Source: Nannocystis punicea (GTDB taxonomy: Bacteria > Myxococcota_A > Polyangia > Nannocystales > Nannocystaceae). Taken from it: a stretch of DNA of 64,000 bases. The DNA lies in NCBI RefSeq assembly GCF_026965555.1, contig NZ_CP114040.1, positions 558,001-622,000 of the forward strand. Direction: 5' to 3'. The notes below the pieces were generated by a model. It searched no databases and had not been told where the DNA came from. It saw only the letters and a list, made by a program, of their open reading frames with translations. The position numbers and the translations under genes are program-made. Positions 43,093-51,572 of the stretch are shown one piece after another. Numbering within the stretch: the stretch's first letter is position 1; each line of letters opens with the position of its first letter.

Positions 43093-44160
43093 TTAACCGC
43101 CGAAGATCCGGAGCAGCCACTCTGCGCCGTAGCGGTAGCCCACACGCTGCCACAGGCGCGCAGCGAGCGCGCACACGATCACCCAGATCGCGACGATGGT
43201 GAGCGCGATCTCGGCGCTGAACGCCTGCCATGCGCCGAGGGGTCGCGTCAGCTCGCGGAACACGACGACGTGGACGATCAGCAGCGTGAGCGAGGCGCGG
43301 CCGAGGGCGATGAGCCAGCCGCGCTCGTCGATCCGTCCGCGCTGCTCGAGGGCCAGCGCGCCGACGAGGAGCAGCAGGGTGCCCGACTGGAGCAACGATA
43401 CGATCGCCGGCGTGGCCGGATAGAAGCTCAGGCGGATCTGGAACAGGCGCTCCCACACGCCCTCGTGGGGCCCGAGCCGCAGGCCGACGGCGGCGAGGGC
43501 GACACCGGTGACGAGCAGCACACTCGCCATGCGGAGGATCGCGTCGGTGCGGCGCTGCAGCAGCCAGCGTCCGACGACGATGCCGCCGAGGAACAGGCCG
43601 AGCCACGGGACGATCGGGAACTGGCCCTCGGCGAAGGCGAGCCGCAGCGGGCCGCCGGCGAGGTCGAGGCGGCGCATGCGGTCGTTGACCAGCAGCTCGG
43701 GCGTGGCGAGCCAGTGCTGCACGACGGGCGCGCCGAGCAGCAGGAGCGCCTGTCCGCAGAGCAATGTTCCATTGGACAGGCGCCGCCACAGCGGGGCGGT
43801 GAGGATGCCCAGGCCCATGAGGTGGAGGACGAACCACGAGCCGGCGGAGAACCAGCTCGGGGTGAGCAGGTTGAGCAGCCAGCCGAAGCCCATGAGGATG
43901 AGGCCGCGGCGGACGAGGATCGCGTCGAGGCCGGCGGTGCGGCTGCGAGCGAGGAGGGTCGTGCCGGCGCCGGCGAGGGTGATGAAGGTCGGCGCGGCGA
44001 GGCCCCCGAGGCCGTTGAGGGCCATCAGCACCGGCGCCTGCGCGATCGGCGAGACGTCCGGCCGGGAGCGCCACAGCCACACCGCCATGTGCTGCTCCAT
44101 CATCAGCACCACGGCGAGGCCGCGCAGGGCGTCGAGGCTGAGCAGGCGGGCGGCCGTCAC
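43093..44160 (-). CDS. HGSNAT/DUF1624-like membrane acyltransferase
   Basis: 355 residues, GTG start at 44160 just before the conserved LLSLDALRGLAVVLMMEQH. That motif marks the heparan-alpha-glucosaminide N-acetyltransferase catalytic-like / DUF1624 family of multipass transporters-acyltransferases. About nine or ten membrane helices; a further motif is FPIVPWLGLFLGGIVVGRWLL. The His near residue 20 corresponds to the usual conserved motif. Such proteins move acyl groups to sugars across the membrane; the exact substrate is unknown. It is divergent from the Nudix gene (about 100 bases shared upstream region) and probably co-transcribed with the histidine kinase. Confidence 0.82.
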   Translation of the reverse strand: MTAARLLSLDALRGLAVVLMMEQHMAVWLWRSRPDVSPIAQAPVLMALNGLGGLAAPTFITLAGAGTTLLARSRTAGLDAILVRRGLILMGFGWLLNLLTPSWFSAGSWFVLHLMGLGILTAPLWRRLSNGTLLCGQALLLLGAPVVQHWLATPELLVNDRMRRLDLAGGPLRLAFAEGQFPIVPWLGLFLGGIVVGRWLLQRRTDAILRMASVLLVTGVALAAVGLRLGPHEGVWERLFQIRLSFYPATPAIVSLLQSGTLLLLVGALALEQRGRIDERGWLIALGRASLTLLIVHVVVFRELTRPLGAWQAFSAEIALTIVAIWVIVCALAARLWQRVGYRYGAEWLLRIFGG

Positions 44161-44262
44161 GTCGCTTGAGGCTACCCGGACGGGGGCGCCCGGTGAAGGT
44201 CGAGGTCGGCGCGTGACCGGCAGCCCTGGCCAAAGGGCCGCGCGGCTGCGATAGTCGGGGGG

Positions 44263-44820
44263 ATGTCGAGCCTGCACGACGCGACCAATCCGGCGACCGA
44301 GACGATCGGCGACGGGCGCTTCTTGCGCCTGGTGCGCCGCGGGAAGTGGGAATACGTGGAGCGGACCGGGGCCCGCGGAGCCGCCGCGATCGTGGCCGTG
44401 ACCGACGACGGTCGGCTGGTGCTCATCGAGCAGCCGCGCCCGGCCCTCGGCGGGGTCGCGGTCGAGCTGCCCGCCGGCCTGGTCGGCGACACGCCGGGCG
44501 ACGAGTCGGAGGAGGTCGCGACGGCGGCCAACCGCGAGCTGGTCGAAGAGACAGGTTACGAGGCCAGCCGCATCGAGCAGGTCGCCCACGGCCCGAGCTC
44601 GCCCGGGCTGACCAGCGAGTGCATCAGCATCTTCGTGGCCACCGGCCTGCGCAAGGTCGGGCCGGGCGGCGGCGACGGCAACGAGCAGATCACGGTGTTC
44701 GAGGTGCCGCTCGCCGAGGTCGAGGCGTGGCTGGGCGAGCGGATCGCCCGCGGCGCGCACATCGACCTCAAGGTCTACGCGGGGCTCTACTTCGCGCGCC
44801 AGCTGGCCGCGCACCGCTGA
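44263..44820 (+). CDS. Nudix hydrolase, ADP-ribose pyrophosphatase-like
   Basis: 185 residues, ATG at 44263. Hydrolyses a nucleoside diphosphate linked to X; the ADP-ribose type is suggested by ELPAGLVGD before the box. The Nudix box runs from about Gly72 to Gly98 and includes EVATAANRELVEETGY, with the metal-binding REL and EE residues intact. The Gly-to-Glu spacing at its start is two residues longer than the canonical motif. Downstream SPGLTSECISIFVATGL also fits ADPRases. Cytoplasmic. Single-gene transcript divergent from the acyltransferase. Confidence 0.9.
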   Translation: MSSLHDATNPATETIGDGRFLRLVRRGKWEYVERTGARGAAAIVAVTDDGRLVLIEQPRPALGGVAVELPAGLVGDTPGDESEEVATAANRELVEETGYEASRIEQVAHGPSSPGLTSECISIFVATGLRKVGPGGGDGNEQITVFEVPLAEVEAWLGERIARGAHIDLKVYAGLYFARQLAAHR

Positions 44821-45023
44821 GGGGGCCGCGAGTGCGGGCCTTGAGTCGGTGAGCCGGGCCGCACGTGGGCCCGGGCCGCGGCCCGGAGCGGGGCCGCGGT
44901 GACTCGCCGGTGCGGGTGAGGTCGCAGGGGCCGACGGACGAACGGGAGCGCGGGAGGCCGCGCGGCGGGCAGTGACGGCCGCGAGTGCGGGTCGCGGGCG
45001 CTGTGGCACACTGACGGTCCCCC

Positions 45024-47507
45024 ATGGCGCCCGTCACCGTATTCCTCGTCGCCATCGCTTGCCTGCTGGCCGCCGCGGCGGCGGTGCGTCCGCTGGCGCT
45101 GCGCACGAACGTGCCCGAGGCGGTGTGGCTGATCGCGCTCGGGGTGGTGCTGCGGACCACGGGGCTGGTGCCGCCGGCGACGATCGCCGCGCTGGCGCCG
45201 TTCTTCGCCGCGATCGCGCTGATCATGGTGCTGTTCGAGGCCGGGCGCGACATGGTCTTCGGGGCAGCCAGCGAGCAGGTCGGGCGCGCGCGCAAGCTGG
45301 CGCTGGCCGGCGCGGCGCTGGTGGTGCCGCTGGTGGCGCTGTTCAGCCAGGCGCTGTCGGGGCTGCAGCTGCTGCCGGTGTGGAGCTGGACGCACGCGTT
45401 CATGCTCGGCGCGCTGCTCCTGTGCACCGCGCCCGAGGTGTACGCGCCGACGCTGTACCGGCGGTCCCACCCGGGCCTGGTGGCCGCGCTCGAGCGCGAG
45501 GCGGCGCTGACCGGGGCGCTGGCGATCGCGGCCACCGCGTTCTGCATCGACCTGCTGAGCCTGCGCGTGCCGGTGGGCAAGGCGTACGCGGCGATCGCCG
45601 CCGGCTTCGGCCTGGGCCTGGCGTTCGGGACGTTCGCGGGGCTGCTGTGGATCACCGCGATCCGCCGGATCGGGCCCGGCCGCGGGGTCTACCCGTACAC
45701 CCTGGCGGCGATCCTGGCGCTCTACGTCGTCACCGACACGCTCGGCGGGATCGGGGCGCTGGCGGTGCTGGTGTTCGGCGCGGTCGTCAGCAACGCCGGG
45801 CCGCTGGTGGCGGCGCTGTTCCGTCCGCGCGGGGCGGTCGTCGAGGCCGCCGACGAGGACTTTCGCGCGGCGCTCGACGACCACGCGCGCACGGTCGAGA
45901 TCACCCGGGTGCTGCTGTTTACGTTCCTCGGCATGAACCTCGGGCCGCCGTGGGGCCTGCTGGCGATGGGGATCGTGCTGGGGCTGCTGCTGGTGGTGCT
46001 GCGCCTGCTGGCGGCCCGATTGGTGCTTCGCGGGGTCGACGAGCGCACGTTCTCGACGCTGGCGCTGGGCTGGCCGCGCGGGATGCTGGTGGCCGGCCTG
46101 GCCGCTTTGCCCCACGCGGCCGCGGTGCCCGGGACGGAGTCGCTGACGACGCTGGTGTTCGCGGCGGTGGCCACCACCTGCGTGGCCTTCGGGGTGGCGG
46201 TGTCGCCGCTCGGACATGTCTCGGGGGACATTGCTGAAGAGAAGGGTCCTTCGGGGCATGTTCCAGGGGACATGTCCGTGAGGGCAGAGGCGCCGCGAGC
46301 GGTCGCGCCGGCGTCGACGGTCGAGGAGGTGCTCGGCGGGGGCTCGGCGGGGCGGAGCGCGGGCGAGCGGGGGGCGGCGTTGGCCGGGGGGCGAGAGGGG
46401 AGAGGTGCGACGGGGATTGTGTCGTCGGAGCCGAGCGTCGGGGCGAACGGCATGGGGCCGGCGGGTGCGACGGGCTTGTCGGGTGAGGATTCGTCGGAGA
46501 GTGATGCGGACGTGCGGGTCGCGAGCGCCGGCGAGGCGGAGCGATGGGTGCCCGTCGAGGGGCCGACGCTCTCGGGCGGCTCGACGGTGAGCGAGCGGCT
46601 CGAGGGAATGGAGGCAGCGCGTGGGACAGCGGTGCCGGAGGGGCCCGTGGTGAGCGGGAGGACCGTGGTGCCGGAAGGGCCTGCTGTGATTGGGACGACC
46701 TTGCCGGTGGAAGGGCCCGTGGTGAGCGGGAGGACCGTGGTGCCGGAAGGGCCTGCTGTGATTGGGACGACCTTGCCGGTGGAAGGTCCTGTGGTGAGCG
46801 GGAGGACGCTGCCGCCGGAAGGGCCTGCTGTGATTGGGACGACCTTGCCGGCGGAAGGGCCCGTGGTGAGCGGGAAGACGCTGCCGCCGGAAGGGCCGGT
46901 GGTGACTGGGACGACGCTGCTGCCGGGAGAGTCGGGGAGCGGGCGGCGTGGGCTGTTCGCGGTCGACATGCCGCCAGGAGGGCGGGCGCCGGGAGAGCCG
47001 CTGGTGGGTCCGCGGACGCTCTTGCCGGGCGAGCCAGCTCCCGCCACGCGCTCCGCGGAGGTGCCTCGCTTCGCGCCGCCGGGGGCGCCGCGCAGCTCGG
47101 AGCGCACCGTCCTGCGTGGCTCGGGGGCAGGGGCGCCGGAGCTGGTTCGACACGTGTTCATCAGCGCGCCCGCAGGGACGACGGTGACGCACGAGGCGCC
47201 CGTGTTGCCGGTGACGCGGGCGGCGGAGTCGACATTGTCGACGCGAGCGATCGAGCCGCCCGAGACGAAGGTTACGAAGTCGATCGTGCCGGGGACGCCG
47301 CAAGGCGAGGGCCCGGAGTCGCCGGCGCCGTCGAGCGCATCCGGGCTCGAGGTCGCGGTGACCTTCGTGGCGCCAGAACCGGCCGCGAGCGAGGGGGCGA
47401 AGGAGCCGGCGCTGCTCGAGCTGGTCGGCGAGGCGCTCTTGCCCTCGGGGCATGGCTTGAAGAACCTGATCAAAACGCCAGGTGATGGCGGGGCGAAGGA
47501 GGGCTGA
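45024..47507 (+). CDS. CPA-type cation/proton antiporter with long repetitive cytoplasmic tail
   Basis: 827 residues, ATG at 45024. Residues 1-395 form about 11-12 membrane helices in the pattern of the Na+/H+ exchanger (CPA1/CPA2) superfamily: VWLIALGVVLRTTGL, ALIMVLFEAGRDM, and a later LGGIGALAVLVFGAVVSNAG. Helix 3 carries the acidic residues typical of this family. The C-terminal 430 residues are not conserved antiporter. Residues about 396-423 are encoded by an octamer array; residues about 540-635 hold eight 12-residue repeats; the rest is rich in Pro, Thr, Ser, Glu and Gly. The extreme C-terminus (LELVGEALLPSGHGLKNLIK) may be a short helix. The tail might regulate transport or bind partners. 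It overlaps the next gene by 1 base. Confidence 0.83.
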   Translation: MAPVTVFLVAIACLLAAAAAVRPLALRTNVPEAVWLIALGVVLRTTGLVPPATIAALAPFFAAIALIMVLFEAGRDMVFGAASEQVGRARKLALAGAALVVPLVALFSQALSGLQLLPVWSWTHAFMLGALLLCTAPEVYAPTLYRRSHPGLVAALEREAALTGALAIAATAFCIDLLSLRVPVGKAYAAIAAGFGLGLAFGTFAGLLWITAIRRIGPGRGVYPYTLAAILALYVVTDTLGGIGALAVLVFGAVVSNAGPLVAALFRPRGAVVEAADEDFRAALDDHARTVEITRVLLFTFLGMNLGPPWGLLAMGIVLGLLLVVLRLLAARLVLRGVDERTFSTLALGWPRGMLVAGLAALPHAAAVPGTESLTTLVFAAVATTCVAFGVAVSPLGHVSGDIAEEKGPSGHVPGDMSVRAEAPRAVAPASTVEEVLGGGSAGRSAGERGAALAGGREGRGATGIVSSEPSVGANGMGPAGATGLSGEDSSESDADVRVASAGEAERWVPVEGPTLSGGSTVSERLEGMEAARGTAVPEGPVVSGRTVVPEGPAVIGTTLPVEGPVVSGRTVVPEGPAVIGTTLPVEGPVVSGRTLPPEGPAVIGTTLPAEGPVVSGKTLPPEGPVVTGTTLLPGESGSGRRGLFAVDMPPGGRAPGEPLVGPRTLLPGEPAPATRSAEVPRFAPPGAPRSSERTVLRGSGAGAPELVRHVFISAPAGTTVTHEAPVLPVTRAAESTLSTRAIEPPETKVTKSIVPGTPQGEGPESPAPSSASGLEVAVTFVAPEPAASEGAKEPALLELVGEALLPSGHGLKNLIKTPGDGGAKEG
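46213..46290. repeat. Six-octamer, 14-bp-phased array in frame inside the antiporter (locus J)
   Basis: Octamers start at 46213, 46227, 46241, 46255, 46269 and 46283: GACATGTC, GACATTGC, GAAGGGTC, GGCATGTT, GACATGTC, GGCAGAGG. The phase is exact through six units. The array is translated in frame (GHVSGDIAEE, GHVPGDMSVR). It marks the boundary between the last membrane helix and the repetitive tail. Confidence 0.85.
46641..46928 (+). repeat. Eight 36-bp coding repeats in the antiporter tail
   Basis: Eight tandem 12-residue units, alternating GPVVSGRTVVPE and GPAVIGTTLPVE types, giving a 72-bp higher-order period. The first two unit pairs are almost identical at the DNA level, which implies recent expansion. 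Predicted to be an extended, disordered or beta-solenoid-like segment. Confidence 0.9.
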
Positions 47508-47998
47508 TGGGGTGGCGAGTGGTCGAGCGCCGGCTGGGCAAGGCCGGGGGCGTCAAGCAGCGCACGGCGCGGCAGCGCGAGTGGGACCGCAAGTACGGCG
47601 AGGACCGGTGGGCGATCGGCTACGAGGTCGACGGCGAGTTCGTGCGCCAGGAGGACGCGCTCGAGTCGGTCTATTATAAAAGTTACGAGGTTCACTTCGC
47701 GGCGCACCCGGAAGATCTGCGCGAGCTGATCGCCCTGGCCAAGACGCTGCGTAACCCGCACGCGGAGGCGACCACGGGGGTCGACCTGCAGGTCCCGGCG
47801 ATCAGCGATTATCTGCGCCGTCACGGGCTGCAGCTGGCCGGCACCGAGGTGGTCGACATCGGCACGTGGGACGGCAAGGCGTCGCACCCGATCAGCGTCC
47901 GCCTCAGCCCGCTGACGATCGCCTGCGCCGTGGACCCCGGCCGCACGCTCGAGCAATGGTGGCAGCAGCGCAAGGTGCTGGTCGTGTGGGAGGACTGA
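47507..47998 (+). CDS. Hypothetical protein translated with the antiporter
   Basis: 163 residues. The ATG overlaps the antiporter stop by one base (TGATG), so the two are translationally coupled. No signal peptide or membrane helix. The N-terminus is basic (VKQRTARQREWDRKYGEDRW), followed by VDGEFVRQEDALESVYYKSY and an alpha/beta C-terminus (VVDIGTWDGKASHPISVRLSP). The short AT-rich stretch encoding SVYYKSYE (near 47670-47690) stands out from its GC-rich surroundings. I do not recognise the family. Coupling suggests it works with the antiporter, for example as a cytoplasmic partner of its tail. Confidence 0.78.
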   Translation: MGWRVVERRLGKAGGVKQRTARQREWDRKYGEDRWAIGYEVDGEFVRQEDALESVYYKSYEVHFAAHPEDLRELIALAKTLRNPHAEATTGVDLQVPAISDYLRRHGLQLAGTEVVDIGTWDGKASHPISVRLSPLTIACAVDPGRTLEQWWQQRKVLVVWED

Positions 47999-48175
47999 GA
48001 CCTCCCCGCGGTTTCGGTCGATGACCCGGCCATCGTCGTCACGCCCGGGTCCGCGGTCGTGCCCTGCAGCGCCGAGGTCGCCTCGGTCTCCATGACGGAG
48101 GTGGCGTGGTCCCGAGCGCTGACGACACGGGCCCTCGGGGTATTCGTCGTCAGCACTGCTGTGAGGGGATATGTG

Positions 48176-48232
48176 ACGATGTCTTCGAGGACATGGCCTC
48201 GAAGACATTTTATGAATGATTCTTTTTTACAT
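48176..48232. terminator. Octamer array (locus K) forming a likely bidirectional terminator
   Basis: Octamers at 48176 (ACGATGTC), 48190 (GACATGGC) and 48204 (GACATTTT) in 14-bp phase. Here the two spacers are reverse complements (ttcgag and ctcgaa), giving a perfect 12-bp stem: ATGTCTTCGAGG (48179-48190), loop acatgg, CCTCGAAGACAT (48197-48208). It is followed by tttatgaatgattctttttt. It lies between convergent genes, directly beside the DUF6600 stop. Stem plus T-run fits an intrinsic terminator for the rightward transcript. Confidence 0.75.
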
Positions 48233-48235
48233 GAA

Positions 48236-49129
48236 TCACAGCAGGCGTTCGCCGCGGTGGCTGCTGCGCGGGAAGCCGCCGCTGCTGCGATGGGGGACGT
48301 CGGACACCGGCGCGTGCGTGGTGTGGGGGCGCATCGTGTGCAGCGGGAATTCGGGCGGGTTGTGCGGGAACATCGTCGCGGACGGCGCCTGCTTCGATTC
48401 GGCGAAGGGCGTATGTTCGACCCGGTCGCCCTCGACGTGTGAGCGGACCAGCTCGTCGTTGCGCGGGGGCGGCGGCAGGTGGACGGGGGTCTCCGGGTGT
48501 CCGGTCGCGGCGGCGATGACGTCGCCGGGCGGGCCGACGCGCCAGCCCGGGCGGGCCTCGGGGTGGGTGGCGTTGTCGGCGAAGACCACCTGGCCGCGCG
48601 CGTTGGGCTGGATGTGGCCGGCCAGCTGCGGTCGGGTGAGGTCGCGGGCGGCGACCACGATCCAGTGCGAGCGCGGCTCCTCGCGCACTCCCGCGATTCG
48701 CGGCGGCAACGGGGCCCAGCCGACATAGCCGGCGTTCCACCGCCAGTCGACCCACGCGGGGCCCCACACGTCGCCCGGCACCCACATCCAGCCGACGCCG
48801 GCGTCGAAGGCCCAGCGGCCGTAGTGAAACGGCGCCCAGCCCCACGCATAGCTGCTGTCGAACATCCAGCCGGCGTCGGTGTACAGCCAGCGGCCGCCCG
48901 TCATGTACGGGAAGAAATCGGCGCCGACGATCGCCGGCGAGGGCATCCATACCCAGCCGTAGGTCGCGTCGTCGATCCACGTGCCGTAGGGCGCCAGCGC
49001 GCCGTAGAAGCGGGCGCTGGGGCCGGTGGGCGCGGTCGCGGCGACCGGCTGCGCGGTGTCGGTCTTGTGGCAGTCGAGGCCGACGACGACCAGGGCCGCG
49101 GCGGCCGCGAGGTGATGGACGGCGCGCAT
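48236..49129 (-). CDS. DUF6600-type envelope protein
   Basis: 297 residues with a signal peptide (about 1-20, lipobox-like VVGLDC). The core is Trp/Tyr/Gly-rich in the YXWGXW style of DUF6600: ALAPYGTWIDDATYGWVWMP, YAWGWAPFHYGRWAFD, GWMWVPGDVWGPAWVDWRW, GYVGWAPLPP. Similar proteins in Proteobacteria and Myxococcota are exported and of unknown role, probably structural. The last 90 residues are Pro/His-rich and disordered. Separated by only 8 bases from the DUF4142-like gene upstream; same operon. Confidence 0.88.
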   Translation of the reverse strand: MRAVHHLAAAAALVVVGLDCHKTDTAQPVAATAPTGPSARFYGALAPYGTWIDDATYGWVWMPSPAIVGADFFPYMTGGRWLYTDAGWMFDSSYAWGWAPFHYGRWAFDAGVGWMWVPGDVWGPAWVDWRWNAGYVGWAPLPPRIAGVREEPRSHWIVVAARDLTRPQLAGHIQPNARGQVVFADNATHPEARPGWRVGPPGDVIAAATGHPETPVHLPPPPRNDELVRSHVEGDRVEHTPFAESKQAPSATMFPHNPPEFPLHTMRPHTTHAPVSDVPHRSSGGFPRSSHRGERLL

Positions 49130-49137
49130 GGCGGGCC

Positions 49138-49803
49138 TCAGACGGCCGGCTGCGAGCGCAGGGCGTCGCGGATCGACTCGGCTTCCCTGAGGTCGGAGTC
49201 GACCTGGGTGCGGACGGTGTTGAGTTCATCGCGCAGCTCGGGCAGGTTGGCGGCGGGCATGAACTTGCGGTCGATCGTGTCGAGCGTGTTGGTGAGCGTC
49301 TGGATCTCGTCGTCGATGTACGTGGTGTCGTATTCGTTGCCCTTGGCCGCGGTGTCGAGGTCCTTGTAGGTCTGGTCCATCGAATCCCGGGTCGCGGTGT
49401 CGATCTGGCTCGGCTTCGGCTTCAGCTTGTGCCGGACGTGCAAGGCGGTCTGCCGCTTCTTGGCCGCCTTGGCGTTCTTGGCCCGGTTCTCGGCGAACTT
49501 CTTGACGCGGCGGTTCTTGGCCGTCTTCTGGACCTTGCGGTTGTGATCCGCGGTCTTGTCGCTGATCGTCTCGATCACCATGAGGATCTCCTCATCGGTC
49601 ATCTTGTCGGTCGGCGCCTGCACATTGGTCGGGTTCGTGTCGGTGTTGTGCGTCGGGCTGGTGGGCGGATTCGGATTGGTGGGTGCGCCCGAGGTCGGAG
49701 GCGTCGGCTGTGACGGGTCGGGCGGCATGTCGGCGGCGGCGACGCCCGGGAGCGCCAGAGCGAGCGCGACGGTGAGGGGGAGGGAGGTCTTGGTGAATGA
49801 CAT
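49138..49803 (-). CDS. DUF4142-like exported protein
   Basis: 221 residues; ATG at 49803, Sec signal peptide to about residue 24 (VALALALPGVAAAD). A Pro/Thr/Asn-rich linker follows (about 25-70). The helical body (MTDEEILMVIETISDK, VQKTAKNRRVKKFAENRAKN) matches the ferritin-like four-helix DUF4142 family of predicted periplasmic or outer-membrane proteins. It is highly basic mid-protein and acidic at the end. Likely co-transcribed with the DUF6600 gene; the two may contribute to envelope stability. Confidence 0.8.
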   Translation of the reverse strand: MSFTKTSLPLTVALALALPGVAAADMPPDPSQPTPPTSGAPTNPNPPTSPTHNTDTNPTNVQAPTDKMTDEEILMVIETISDKTADHNRKVQKTAKNRRVKKFAENRAKNAKAAKKRQTALHVRHKLKPKPSQIDTATRDSMDQTYKDLDTAAKGNEYDTTYIDDEIQTLTNTLDTIDRKFMPAANLPELRDELNTVRTQVDSDLREAESIRDALRSQPAV

Positions 49804-49950
49804 GCCCGCAGCGTTGGACGTCTCGACCGCGAATGCCACCACCGCGGCGCCGCGGCGGCCCGCCGCGCGGCGCAATCGCAGGTGCGCCGATCGGGGGATG
49901 TCCGGGTGCGCGCCGACCACCCGCCGCCGGGCCGCGCGCTGGTCGGCGGA

Positions 49951-51141
49951 TCAGGCCGGTCGCGGCTGCACCGGCCGCTCGCCGCGGGGCGCCTGCAACT
50001 CCAGCCATTTGAGGATGTCGCGCCGGCGCAGGACGCCGACCAGGCGGCCGTCGTCGACGACCGGCAATTGCTCGACGTCCCTGCGGCTGAAGGCCCGCAT
50101 CGCCGCGGTGAGCTCGTCGCCGGAGCCGACCGTCTCGAGCGCGGCGAGCGGGGTCATGATGGTGCCGACGTCGACTTCGTTCCACACGTCGCGGTCGACG
50201 GTGCGCACGTCGTCGAGGCAGGCGATGCCGACCAGCCGATCGCCGGCGAGCACCGGGAAGGCCCGCTGGTCGCTGCGCATCAGGTAGTCGTCGACGAGGC
50301 GCGTGACGCTCATGTCCGGCGGGATCACTGCGACGTCGCGGCGCATCAATCGCCGCACCGGGACGCCCTCGACGAGGTGCATGACCACGAGCTGGCGGTA
50401 GCTCATGGCCGCGGCGCTGGCGAGGAACCAGCCGATGACGCTGATCCACACGCCCGAGACGATGCCGCTGCCGAACCACGGCAGGCGTGCGCCGAAGATC
50501 ATCGACAGGCCGGCGAACACCAGCACGAAGCCGATCGCCTGGCCCGACATCGAGGCCCAGCGCGTGGCCGCCTGCAGGTCGCCCGTGGCCCGCCACAGCA
50601 GCGCCCGCAAGATCCGCCCGCCGTCGAGCGGGAAGCCGGGCAGCAGGTTGAACAGGCCGAGGAAGAGGTTGAGCGGCCCGAGCCAGAACAGCAGGGTCGC
50701 GGTCGGGCCGAGGTCTCGCATCAATCGCTCGGGGTCGCCGCCGAGGCGGGCGAGCCAGCCGCCGAGCAGCAGGAACAGCAGGCCGAGGCCGATGCTCGTC
50801 AGGGGGCCGACGATCGCCATCATCAGCTCGGCGCGCGGGGTCTCCGGCTCGCGCTCGATGTTGGCGACGCCGCCGAACACGAACAGATGGATGCTGCGCA
50901 CCTCGAGGCCGTAGCCGCGCGCGACCAGGGCGTGCGACAGCTCGTGCAGCAGCACCGAGGCGAACAGCAGCACCGCCGCGACGAAGGCGACGCCCCAGCG
51001 CATCGCGCCGCCCCACCCGGGGTGCCACGCGGGGAACAAGCCCAGGGCGAGGCTGACTGTGACCAGCCACAGGGCGATGAACAGGCTCCAATCAGCCGCG
51101 ATCCGCACGCCGAAGATTCTTCCGAGATTCAGGCCGCCCAT
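49951..51141 (-). CDS. Site-2 protease (M50) with two CBS domains
   Basis: 396 residues; ATG at 51141 is chosen since GGLNLGRIFGVRIAADWSLF is the classical start of this subfamily. About six membrane helices. The zinc-metalloprotease motif HELSH (His66, Glu67, His70) lies in LLHELSHALVARGYG, and the third ligand Asp in PLDGGRILRALLW (about residue 172). Two CBS domains follow the membrane part (about 255-380; IPPDMSVTRLVDDYLM and DVEQLPVVDDGRLVGVLRR), ending in an ILKWLEL helix. Intramembrane proteases of this group cut membrane-bound regulators such as anti-sigma factors; CBS domains likely sense an adenine nucleotide. No obvious substrate gene is adjacent. Confidence 0.93.
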   Translation of the reverse strand: MGGLNLGRIFGVRIAADWSLFIALWLVTVSLALGLFPAWHPGWGGAMRWGVAFVAAVLLFASVLLHELSHALVARGYGLEVRSIHLFVFGGVANIEREPETPRAELMMAIVGPLTSIGLGLLFLLLGGWLARLGGDPERLMRDLGPTATLLFWLGPLNLFLGLFNLLPGFPLDGGRILRALLWRATGDLQAATRWASMSGQAIGFVLVFAGLSMIFGARLPWFGSGIVSGVWISVIGWFLASAAAMSYRQLVVMHLVEGVPVRRLMRRDVAVIPPDMSVTRLVDDYLMRSDQRAFPVLAGDRLVGIACLDDVRTVDRDVWNEVDVGTIMTPLAALETVGSGDELTAAMRAFSRRDVEQLPVVDDGRLVGVLRRRDILKWLELQAPRGERPVQPRPA

Positions 51142-51572
51142 GCGCAGATCCTTGGGCCGAGCCGCGGCTCGGGGCAATGGCGCGGCGGTCGCCGGGGACA
51201 GGCAGCGTGAGCGGTGCCATTCACCGAGTCCCGACTCGGAGGTCGAGGTTGCCTCGCCGGCAGGTGCCTCCGCGTATTCGGCTGAGGTCGCCGTGACGTC
51301 CGCGGCCCCAGCACCTGGCCAAAGTGACAGCGCGAACCGGCGGTCAGCGCCCTTTGCGCTGTGCTGCGACGGGTCACTTCGGCGCGACGCGATCCCATCG
51401 TCCAGTCGATCGTCTCCGGACGCCGGAGTCGGATGGGAGAGCTCGCGGCGCTCGCACGGTGCTTCTGGGCTGCGAACGCGCGACGTTGGAGCCGGCCTTC
51501 GCCGTCGCAGTCGCCGTGCGGGGCGGCGAAGGCCCCCGGCCATGACCTGCCGTGGTACACTGGCTTCGTCGT
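51142..51572. other. Divergent intergenic region, about 430 bases
   Basis: Lies between the leftward site-2 protease and the rightward SIR2 gene. No credible gene. A TACACT hexamer at 51556-51561, 11 bases before the SIR2 ATG, could be a -10 of a nearly leaderless message, but I see no matching -35. Confidence 0.4.

Noticed and set aside
46213..46290. CRISPR array
   Set aside because: Spacers are 6 bp and units 14 bp, far too short. No cas genes are present. The same holds for the minisatellite and the 40-kb direct repeats.
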